Assembly (NCBI GenBank): GCA_946480685.1
Contig: CAMLLI010000048.1
Coordinates: 1-11,459, forward strand
From: an uncultured Flammeovirgaceae bacterium
Lineage (GTDB): Bacteria; Bacteroidota; Bacteroidia; Cytophagales; Cyclobacteriaceae
Direction of reading: 5' to 3'
Length of the DNA stretch: 11,459 nt
Part shown: positions 5,873 to 11,459 of the stretch, one piece after another
Layout: each line of letters begins with the position of its first letter
Position numbering within the stretch: position 1 is the first letter of the stretch
Notes under the pieces: model-generated
The model's database searches: none
Seen by the model: only the letters and a program-made list of their open reading frames with translations
What the model was told of the DNA's origin: nothing
Program-made: the position numbers and the translations under genes

Positions 5873-6511
5873 ATGAAAAGTGCTGTAGCAGTAGTTTCAA
5901 GAAAAGAAGAATTGGCAAACGCCATCACGCATGGGCTAGGCGCCCTTTTGGCCATTGCGGCCCTTGTATTGTTAGTCATCGTTGCCGTGTTCAATGGCAA
6001 CGCGTGGCATGTAGTAAGTTTCTCTGTGTTCGGTGGCACACTCGTCATGCTATACCTTGCCTCAACACTATATCACAGTATATCCAACGAACGCGCAAAA
6101 CTGTTTTTCCGCAAGGTAGACCATATGTCTATCTTCCTCCTTATAGCGGGTACCTATACACCCTTCTGTTTGTACCTGCAAAGCTGGGTGGGCTGGACGA
6201 TGTTCGGATTAATCTGGGCGTGCGCCATTACCGGCATTGTACTGAAAGCATTTTTCACCGGGAAGAAAGAATTACTCTCCACCATTCTCTATGTAGTGAT
6301 GGGTTGGTTGGGTGTGCTGATCTTCAAGCCGCTATATGTGAGTATTCCGACTGCGAGTTTTGTGTTCCTGGTGCTGGGTGGTGTGTTTTACACAGCGGGC
6401 ACATTCTTCTTTATCAAGGATAAAATCAAATACTTTCACAGCATCTGGCATTTGTTTGTACTTGCAGGAAGCACCGCACATTTCTTTTCTGTGATTGGGT
6501 TGCTCGGGTAA
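5873..6511 (+). CDS. hemolysin III / YqfA family membrane protein (CREST superfamily)
   Basis: A 212-residue, seven-helix membrane protein. It starts with KEELANAITHGLGALL (residues 11-26), the standard opening of the hemolysin III family, followed by STLYH (S64, H68), KVDHMSIFLLIAGTYTPF (81-98; D83), and HSIWH (H189, H193) near the C-terminus. SxxxH, Asp and HxxxH are the conserved positions of the CREST superfamily (PAQR receptors, alkaline ceramidases), predicted to be metal-dependent lipid hydrolases. The family name comes from a Bacillus hemolysin; bacterial members are mostly membrane-homeostasis proteins of unclear substrate. The start at ATG 5873 is chosen because the family begins near here; a GTG at 5828 would add 15 residues with no family match. 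It sits between the GntP gene (69-bp gap) and the RidA gene (42-bp gap), with no obvious link to their pathway. Confidence 0.9.
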   Translation: MKSAVAVVSRKEELANAITHGLGALLAIAALVLLVIVAVFNGNAWHVVSFSVFGGTLVMLYLASTLYHSISNERAKLFFRKVDHMSIFLLIAGTYTPFCLYLQSWVGWTMFGLIWACAITGIVLKAFFTGKKELLSTILYVVMGWLGVLIFKPLYVSIPTASFVFLVLGGVFYTAGTFFFIKDKIKYFHSIWHLFVLAGSTAHFFSVIGLLG

Positions 6512-6531
6512 TCATTCAATGATTATCTTTT
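6509..6531. promoter_or_regulatory. perfect palindrome with adjoining -7-like box upstream of the RidA gene
   Basis: TAATCATTCAATGATTA (6509-6525) is a perfect inverted repeat with 8-bp arms around one central C, overlapping the stop codon of the hemolysin III gene. It runs into TATCTTTT (6524-6531), one base off the Bacteroidota -7 consensus TAnnTTTG, with TTG at 6500-6502 about 21 bases upstream. A single-base loop makes it a better operator than a hairpin. It could be a regulated promoter for the RidA-PLP enzyme pair. Evidence is pattern only. Confidence 0.35.
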
Positions 6532-6553
6532 CAGCTCAAATCAAAACATTGCT

Positions 6554-7024
6554 ATGTCAACATTGTCCCCCGACCAACGCTTTGAAGAGCTGAAACTAAC
6601 ATTACCGCCTGCCCCGAAACCAATCGGAGTGTATAAACCCTTTCTGATTGTTGGTAACATCGCCTATGTATCCGGCCATGGAACTGTAAAAGAAGACGGC
6701 TCACTTATCATCGGTCGCATCGGTAAAGATCTAACCATCGATGAAGGTAAACTTGCGGCACGCCAGGTAGGACTCGCTATACTCGCTACACTGAAAGCGA
6801 ACCTCGGAAGTCTCAACAAGATCAAACGCGTTGTGAAAGTTTTGGGAATGGTGAATGCTGTTTCCGATTTCGAACGTCATCCGTTTGTTATCAATGGCTG
6901 CAGTGAATTGTTTGCGAGTGTGTGGGGTGAAGACAACGGTATCGGTGTACGCAGCGCGGTAGGTATGGGCTCACTTCCTGACAATATACCGGTTGAGATC
7001 GAAGCACAGTTTGAACTTCACTAA
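6554..7024 (+). CDS. RidA family (YjgF/YER057c/UK114) imine deaminase-like protein
   Basis: A 156-residue cytosolic protein of the longer RidA subtype (the basic form is about 130). The core fold motifs are visible: VGNIAYVSGHGTVKEDGS (33-50), the helix ARQVGLAILATLKANLGSL (69-87), and the C-terminal block VRSAVGMGSLPDNIPVEIEA, holding the conserved Arg (R133) and the LP...VEIEA signature that lines the active site between subunits. RidA hydrolyses 2-aminoacrylate and similar imines released by PLP enzymes, giving the keto acid and ammonia. It is encoded 11 bp before a PLP enzyme of the D-threonine aldolase/D-serine dehydratase fold, so it probably clears the enamine that enzyme makes. Long-subtype RidA proteins may have other substrates, so exact activity is inferred. 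The ATG is the only sensible start. Confidence 0.9.
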   Translation: MSTLSPDQRFEELKLTLPPAPKPIGVYKPFLIVGNIAYVSGHGTVKEDGSLIIGRIGKDLTIDEGKLAARQVGLAILATLKANLGSLNKIKRVVKVLGMVNAVSDFERHPFVINGCSELFASVWGEDNGIGVRSAVGMGSLPDNIPVEIEAQFELH

Positions 7025-7035
7025 AACCCTATAGC

Positions 7036-8148
7036 ATGACGAACGCTGCATGGTATACTATTGAGAATATAGATATACTGGATACACCTGCACTGGCCGT
7101 TTACCCGGAGCATGTACGCGAGAACATTCGCATTGTAAAAACATTTGTTCCGGATGTTACACGACTTCGTCCGCACATGAAGACGAACAAGTCGGCAGAA
7201 GTAGCGCGCATGCTGATTGCCGAAGGAATAACGAAATTCAAATGCGCCACCATTGCTGAAGCCGAAATGCTGGCCGAAGCAGGTGCTGCAGATATACTCC
7301 TTGCCTATCAACCCGTTGGTCCGAAAGCCATACGCCTGGCAGAACTCGTAAAGCGATTTCCAAAGGTAATCTTTGGCTGCCTCGTTGATAACATGGAAAC
7401 AGCCCGACACATCAGTACTATATTCGCTGCTGAAGGATTGAAGCTGAATGTATTCATCGATCTGAATGTCGGCATGAATCGTACCGGCATTATACCCGCA
7501 GATGCGCTTGCCCTCTATAAACAATTACTCACCTTACCCGGTATAATTGCCAAAGGACTTCACGCTTACGATGGACATTTACGCGATGCTGATTTCGCGT
7601 TACGCACTCAAAAATGCAACGAAGCGTTTGCAGCCGTAGAAAAACTTCGCGAAGATATCCGCACACAAACCGGCAACACGGTAACCGTGATAGCAGGTGG
7701 TACACCAACGTTCCCTATACACGCCAAACGCCAGGATGTAGAATGCAGTCCCGGAACATTTATATACTGGGACAACGGCTATAAGAACACCCTGCAGGAA
7801 CAGCCATTCCTCTTCGCAGCATTGGTAGTAAGCCGTGTTATATCATTACCCACAGCGGATACGATCTGCGTAGACCTTGGCCACAAAGCTATAGCATCCG
7901 AAAACCCGATCCAGAATCGCGTAACATTTCTCAATGCACCAGACCTCGAACCGATCGGCCACAGCGAAGAACACATGATCTTCCGCACAACAAAACCGGA
8001 CACATTTAAAGTAGGCGATGTCCTGTACGGAGTACCGTATCACGTATGCCCAACGGTAGCCCTACACGACCGAGCAGCCGTAGTTACAAATGGCAAAGTA
8101 ACCGAGTATTGGAATACAGTAGCACGAAACAGGGTGATTACGATTTAA
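7036..8148 (+). CDS. D-threonine aldolase / D-serine dehydratase-like PLP enzyme (alanine racemase N-terminal fold)
   Basis: A 370-residue, fold-type III PLP enzyme. The cofactor site RPHMKTNKS has the Schiff-base lysine at K49, followed by the TIM-barrel blocks CATIAEAEMLAEAGA (70-84), VFIDLNVGMNRTG (139-151), GLHAYDGHLRD (174-184) and the PLP-phosphate loop VIAGGTPTFP (218-227). The C-terminal metal motif is H336-V-C338 in YGVPYHVCPTVALHD. As I recall, vertebrate-type D-serine dehydratases bind zinc with HxC and bacterial D-threonine aldolases bind metal with HxD, so the Cys leans toward D-serine dehydratase chemistry (D-Ser to pyruvate and ammonia). Family annotation alone would say D-TA. 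The adjacent RidA gene (11 bp upstream) fits an enzyme releasing 2-aminoacrylate. No signal peptide; cytosolic. D-threonine or another beta-hydroxy D-amino acid remains possible. Confidence 0.87.
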   Translation: MTNAAWYTIENIDILDTPALAVYPEHVRENIRIVKTFVPDVTRLRPHMKTNKSAEVARMLIAEGITKFKCATIAEAEMLAEAGAADILLAYQPVGPKAIRLAELVKRFPKVIFGCLVDNMETARHISTIFAAEGLKLNVFIDLNVGMNRTGIIPADALALYKQLLTLPGIIAKGLHAYDGHLRDADFALRTQKCNEAFAAVEKLREDIRTQTGNTVTVIAGGTPTFPIHAKRQDVECSPGTFIYWDNGYKNTLQEQPFLFAALVVSRVISLPTADTICVDLGHKAIASENPIQNRVTFLNAPDLEPIGHSEEHMIFRTTKPDTFKVGDVLYGVPYHVCPTVALHDRAAVVTNGKVTEYWNTVARNRVITI

Positions 8149-8187
8149 GAAGCAAGAAGCCAGAAGTAAGAAGTAAGAAGTAAGAAG
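8147..8187. repeat. tandem 7-bp repeat array 1 (AAGAAGC/T)
   Basis: Six head-to-tail heptamers begin at the stop codon of the PLP enzyme: AAGAAGC, AAGAAGC, CAGAAGT, AAGAAGT, AAGAAGT and a truncated AAGAAG. Period 7 is exact. The array lies in the 195-bp spacer before the dipeptidase gene, where no other gene is seen. Confidence 0.85.
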
Positions 8188-8253
8188 AACCCAAGGCTAA
8201 ACGTAACACCACCGGACTCGCTATACATTAGAAAAAAAACGAAGCCCCGGCAC

Positions 8254-8288
8254 CAACAGCCAGAAGCCAGCAGCTAGCAGCCAGCAGC
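8254..8288. repeat. tandem 7-bp repeat array 2 (CAGCAGC type)
   Basis: Five 7-bp units: CAACAGC, CAGAAGC, CAGCAGC, TAGCAGC and CAGCAGC. They share the frame and pattern NAG(A/C)AGC with array 1, 66 bases upstream, so both probably belong to one repeat family. The intervening 8188-8253 contains an A8 run (8232-8239) and nothing I can assign. Confidence 0.82.
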
Positions 8289-8343
8289 TTCCAACTAAAG
8301 AGCACAACCAATCAAACATCACCACCAAACTAAAGCACCACTT

Positions 8344-9423
8344 ATGTCCTTCCCTCTCATCTTCGATGCACATCTTGATTTGGCTATGAATGCCATGGAA
8401 TGGAATCGCGATTATCAAAAATCGATACGCGAGATCCGCGAACGCGAAAAGGATATGACTGATAAACCGGATCGTGGTAATGGTGTAGTATGCTTTGAAG
8501 AATTGCGAAAAGGAAATATAGGGCTCGTAGTGGCTACACAAATAGCACGCTATGTAGCACCCGATAATAATTTACCGGGCTGGCACTCACCTGAACAGGC
8601 ATGGGCACAGACGCAGGCACAGCTGGCATGGTATAAAGCGATGGAGGAAGCTGGTGAAATGGTACAGATCACCAACCTGCAGCAACTGGAACAGCATCTC
8701 GAGCGCTGGAACAACGGGGTGGCTACTGCTAAAAAGCCTATCGGGTATATATTGAGTCTGGAGGGTGCAGATTCCATTGTAAACGTGAGTTACCTGGAGC
8801 GCGCCTATAATTACGGACTGCGTGCGGTTGGTCCCGGACATTACGGTCCCGGAAGGTATGCGCAGGGCACGAATGCCACTGGTGGTATAGGACAACCTGG
8901 TCGTGCGTTGCTAAGGGAGATGGAGCGACTCAACATCATTCTCGATGCGACTCATCTTTGTGATGATAGTTTCTGGGAAGCAATGGATCACTTTCACGGT
9001 CATGTATGGGCGAGTCATAATAATGTGCGCGCGCTGGTAAATCACAACCGGCAGTTTAGCGATGAGCAGATCAAAGAACTAATCAAACGTGGAGCTGTGA
9101 TCGGTGGTGTGATGGATGCGTGGATGATGGTGCCTGAGTGGATCAAGAAAGTTTCTACTCCGTTGAGTATGGATTGTGGTCTTGAGAAACTGATCGATCA
9201 CATGGATCATATTTGCCAGCTTGCCGGTAATGCGCTACATATAGCCATTGGATCGGACCTCGATGGAGCTTTCGGTAAAGAACAAAGTCCATACGACATC
9301 GAGACTATTGCAGACCTGCAAAAGCTGCCGGATCTGTTGGCAAAACGCGGCTATACTCCGGAAGACATTAACAATGTGCTGCATGGCAATTGGCTGCGAT
9401 TCCTGCGCAAAGCCTGGGCCTAG
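8344..9423 (+). CDS. membrane dipeptidase family (peptidase M19), probable dipeptidase
   Basis: A 359-residue metallohydrolase of the renal dipeptidase family, amidohydrolase fold. The binuclear zinc ligands are all in place: H10 and D12 (FDAHLDL), E140 (LSLEGAD), H204 (LDATHL), H225 (ASHNN), plus the C-terminal D305 in AIGSDLDGAFG. M19 enzymes split dipeptides and uniquely accept a D-amino acid at the second position. There is no signal peptide or lipobox, so this member is cytosolic despite the family name. It is 195 bp downstream of the PLP enzyme, across repeat DNA, and could supply that enzyme with D-amino acids from L,D-dipeptides, for example from peptidoglycan turnover; this link is inferred. 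ATG 8344 is the only start placing the HxD motif near the N-terminus, where the family has it. Confidence 0.93.
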   Translation: MSFPLIFDAHLDLAMNAMEWNRDYQKSIREIREREKDMTDKPDRGNGVVCFEELRKGNIGLVVATQIARYVAPDNNLPGWHSPEQAWAQTQAQLAWYKAMEEAGEMVQITNLQQLEQHLERWNNGVATAKKPIGYILSLEGADSIVNVSYLERAYNYGLRAVGPGHYGPGRYAQGTNATGGIGQPGRALLREMERLNIILDATHLCDDSFWEAMDHFHGHVWASHNNVRALVNHNRQFSDEQIKELIKRGAVIGGVMDAWMMVPEWIKKVSTPLSMDCGLEKLIDHMDHICQLAGNALHIAIGSDLDGAFGKEQSPYDIETIADLQKLPDLLAKRGYTPEDINNVLHGNWLRFLRKAWA

Positions 9424-9439
9424 TGTATAAAGCGCTCAG

Positions 9440-9469
9440 TTTGTAATCTCTTTTTACCTTTTATCATTT
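9440..9469 (+). promoter_or_regulatory. weak candidate Bacteroidota-type promoter for the secreted DUF3108-like gene
   Basis: TTTG at 9440-9443 is followed after 18 bases by TATCATTT (9462-9469), a loose match to TAnnTTTG. The spacing is close to the usual 19-21. The region is T-rich, so such partial matches occur easily by chance. It lies 84 bases before the preferred start at 9553. Confidence 0.22.
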
Positions 9470-9552
9470 TTTACTGATTTGCTGTAGCATTTCCGCAAAG
9501 GCTGCGACTAATGCCTGCGATATATATACTCACCCTTAAAATCGCTACAGGA

Positions 9553-10299
9553 ATGAAAGTTGTATTTACACTGTGGGCAGTATGCCTTACAGCACTCACT
9601 ACGTTTGCCCAGGTGGACACGCTGAATACCGGCAACCTGAAACTGAACATCGCTGCTTTAAAAGAAGGTAAAAGTTCGTACGCAGTATATTTTGAAGACA
9701 GTCTCGGGCACAGATTAAGTTCGGCTGCTATATGGGACAGAGCCATTCGCTTCTCCAAAGATGCGAGCGGCAAAAAGATATACCATTTCGCGTGGGACTG
9801 GTATCAAAAAGATTCTTTATTAGCGCACGTAGAAGCTACCGGAGAGTTACCTTCGCTGAAACCACTAACCCACTACGCTAACTACAGGAAGCGCGGAAAA
9901 TTTACCTATATATTTACGGGTAACACAGTAACTATTCCCGATTCTTCCAAACACACCAAACGCGATAGCGCTTTCAATGTCGTGATGAACCCACCGGCAT
10001 TCGAATTCCCAATGGACCTGGAAATATTTCCGTTACTCCCTTTCAAAAAAACGGGTCAGCAGTTTGCTATAGCGTTCTACGAACCAGGCACCCCTAAATC
10101 AGATTACTACCTGCTCACCGTTACGGGTAAAGAAGAACTACAACTGAACAACAGTGTAAAAGTATCTTGCTGGTTATTGAAGATCAACTATGGCAGAGGC
10201 TCGCACGCTACCTTCTGGATTGCCGATAAATCAAGGGAAGTATTGAAGATGAAAGAATATTATCGCGGCCGCTACCGCTATAAAGTAAAGCTATATTAA
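9553..10299 (+). CDS. secreted DUF3108-like protein of unknown function
   Basis: A 248-residue protein with a clear N-terminal signal peptide: MKV, hydrophobic FTLWAVCLTALT, then TFAQ with cleavage expected after A19. There is no lipobox Cys at that site, so a periplasmic or outer-membrane-associated location is likely. The body is beta-rich and soluble-looking. The second half has the pattern of DUF3108-type proteins: FPLLPFKKTGQQFAIAFYEPG, then YYLLTVTGKEELQLN, then VSCWLLKINYG, then TFWIADKSREVLKMKEY. Known relatives are usually uncharacterised. An in-frame ATG at 9511 would add 14 residues before the signal peptide, so 9553 is preferred. It is transcribed convergently with the M16 gene and ends 3 bp before the shared terminator. 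No neighbour hints at a role. Confidence 0.8.
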   Translation: MKVVFTLWAVCLTALTTFAQVDTLNTGNLKLNIAALKEGKSSYAVYFEDSLGHRLSSAAIWDRAIRFSKDASGKKIYHFAWDWYQKDSLLAHVEATGELPSLKPLTHYANYRKRGKFTYIFTGNTVTIPDSSKHTKRDSAFNVVMNPPAFEFPMDLEIFPLLPFKKTGQQFAIAFYEPGTPKSDYYLLTVTGKEELQLNNSVKVSCWLLKINYGRGSHATFWIADKSREVLKMKEYYRGRYRYKVKLY

Positions 10300-10302
10300 T
10301 TA

Positions 10303-10334
10303 AAAAGCCTCCCGCATCGCTGCGGGAGGCTTTT
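10303..10334. terminator. strong bidirectional intrinsic terminator
   Basis: AAAAGCCTCCCGCA (10303-10316) pairs perfectly with TGCGGGAGGCTTTT (10321-10334) around loop TCGC. The stem is 14 bp, with a GC-rich core, flanked by an A-run on the left and a T-run on the right, so it can stop transcription from both sides. It lies between the convergent genes ending at 10299 (+) and 10356 (-). Confidence 0.95.
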
Positions 10335-10355
10335 GTATAGGCAGTACGTTGTGTA

Positions 10356-11459
10356 CTATTGATTTGGTTTTTCAAGGTTGATCTTCTGTACTTTTTCATA
10401 GCCGAAGATCTCATCGAGCGTAAGCTCTTTTACTTCTCCATATTGCTTCAGTTCCTTGAAGTTGATCTTGTTCTTGTTACCGATCAGCACAATGTTATAG
10501 TTCTTTCCTTTGATATACTCTTCCTGGAATTTCTGAACATCCGCCAGGGTAAATTTCTGAGTCTGCTCATATATATCTTTGCGGATATCATAATCAAGGC
10601 CGCGCTTGCGTGCTGTCTCATAATCGAAAAGTATACGGGCTTTGGTAATGCGCTCACTTTCGATCTGGTTGAGGATCGCATTGCGTGCTACTTCAAAACC
10701 ACCTTCTGATTTCGGGAAGTCGGTCAGCAAACCTTTCATCGCTTTCATCGCTTCCGGTTGCTTGTCAGCCTGCGTACCGATATAGGCATAGAACAGATCA
10801 TTGCTGGTAGGTTTATCAGCTGAGCCATAGTATGCAAACGCAGAGTATGCGAGTCCTTGTGCTTCGCGAAGTTCCTGGAACACCGGTGAACTCATGTTAC
10901 CACCAAAGTATTCATTGAACATACGACTCATCGGTATACGTGTCTTATCAAAGCCAGCACCTTTGGAGAGGAACATAATCTCTTCCTGCACCATGTCGTA
11001 GTCTGCCCAATATACCATAGGCTTGTTCACATCCTGCATTTTGAATTCAACCGGGGCCGGTACAGGTTTTAACTGCTCGGGCAAAACGTGATTCTGATTG
11101 AGTGATGCTACAACCTCCTCACCTTTCTTCGGTCCATAATACAATACACGGTGCTCGGTCTTCGTAAAGTCTTTGATGATCGTGATCAGCTCATCCGCTT
11201 TTACTTCGCGAAGTTCTTTGTTGCTCAGCACATTGGTAAACGGAGAGTTGGCACCGTATAGTCCGTAGTTGATCAACCCTTCAAACATAATGATACCTTT
11301 GTCCTTCTTGCTGTCATCGCGCTTCTTGAATATACCATCTACCATTTTCTTCAATGCTTCATCATCTGCTTTTGGATTCGCGAGCAGCTTCTCGAAGAGT
11401 TGCATGGCCTTGTCCATGTTCTCAGACAATCCCGTAAGGTATATATAGGTTTGATCCTC
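10356..11459 (-). CDS. M16 family metallopeptidase (insulinase/pitrilysin-like), C-terminal part (partial)
   Basis: The frame is open to the window edge, giving 367 visible C-terminal residues; a TTG at 11429 is internal and not the start. The segment MSRMFNEYFGGNMSSPVFQELREAQGLAYSAFAYYG is cut here into its key parts: FNEYFGG, then SSPVFQELRE, then GLAYSA. This is the hallmark of the non-catalytic C-terminal M16 domain that helps to close the chamber on substrate. The zinc motif HxxEH belongs to the N-terminal half and lies outside the window. In Bacteroidota such proteins are about 900-1000 residues with two M16 repeats and are usually secreted; the N-terminus here is unseen. The protein ends in a Lys-rich tail before TAG, 22 bp from the shared terminator. 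It degrades peptides, probably in the periplasm. Confidence 0.9.
   Translation of the reverse strand, partial: EDQTYIYLTGLSENMDKAMQLFEKLLANPKADDEALKKMVDGIFKKRDDSKKDKGIIMFEGLINYGLYGANSPFTNVLSNKELREVKADELITIIKDFTKTEHRVLYYGPKKGEEVVASLNQNHVLPEQLKPVPAPVEFKMQDVNKPMVYWADYDMVQEEIMFLSKGAGFDKTRIPMSRMFNEYFGGNMSSPVFQELREAQGLAYSAFAYYGSADKPTSNDLFYAYIGTQADKQPEAMKAMKGLLTDFPKSEGGFEVARNAILNQIESERITKARILFDYETARKRGLDYDIRKDIYEQTQKFTLADVQKFQEEYIKGKNYNIVLIGNKNKINFKELKQYGEVKELTLDEIFGYEKVQKINLEKPNQ

Noticed and set aside
6004..6423. 139-residue plus-strand open frame within the hemolysin III gene
   Set aside because: The overlapping frame holds all family motifs, and this one shows Cys/Arg-rich shadow composition.
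8147..8288. CRISPR array
   Set aside because: Units are 7 bp and contiguous, with no spacers and no cas genes nearby.
8221..8541. 106-residue minus-strand open frame (LLAAGFWLLVPGL region)
   Set aside because: Its Trp/Leu-rich end is the translation of the heptamer repeats, and the rest is antisense to the dipeptidase gene.
9424..9510. Terminator after the dipeptidase gene
   Set aside because: The region is T-rich, but no stem of useful length precedes a T-run.

Overview
The window looks like chromosomal DNA from a Bacteroidota bacterium, most likely a Chitinophagaceae-type lineage. This is inferred from the protein families (short winged-helix regulator beside GG-leader peptides, CPBP membrane proteins, secreted protein with a signal ending in FAQ, long M16 peptidase), the lack of Shine-Dalgarno-like sites before most starts, and the 7-bp and 8-bp tandem repeats between genes. 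No species can be named from the sequence.

Region 1 (1-4220) is a bacteriocin-type island on the + strand, visibly more AT-rich than the rest. It starts with the C-terminal ATPase part of an ABC exporter (1-474), then a short HTH protein (497-826). Two very small adjacent genes (902-1090, 1095-1277) each encode a double-glycine leader followed by a 34-35 residue Cys-free core with GxxxG motifs. An 11-bp hairpin (1299-1325) then separates these from a tightly packed set of membrane genes: a CPBP/Abi protein, a three-helix orphan, and a second, divergent CPBP protein. An ABC-2 export pair (2790-4220) follows, whose ATPase gene is frameshifted and carries other lesions. The simplest model is a two-peptide (class IIb-like) bacteriocin with a dedicated exporter, a local regulator and several candidate immunity functions. 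The type of membrane-peptide toxin, the roles of the CPBP proteins and the target are all inference.

Region 2 (4322-9423, + strand) reads as a D-amino-acid or dipeptide use cluster: a GntP-family permease (the family that includes the D-serine carrier DsdX), a hemolysin III/CREST membrane protein, a RidA-family imine deaminase, a D-threonine aldolase/D-serine dehydratase-fold PLP enzyme, and an M19 dipeptidase. Together they could import D-amino acids, release them from dipeptides, eliminate or cleave them, and clear the reactive enamine/imine product. Two arrays of one 7-bp repeat lie between the PLP enzyme and the dipeptidase.

Region 3 (9424-11459) holds a secreted DUF3108-like protein on + and the C-terminal part of an M16 metallopeptidase on -. 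The two genes converge on a strong bidirectional terminator (10303-10334). No rRNA, tRNA, CRISPR array or transposase was seen. No gene-free stretch exceeds 300 bases.
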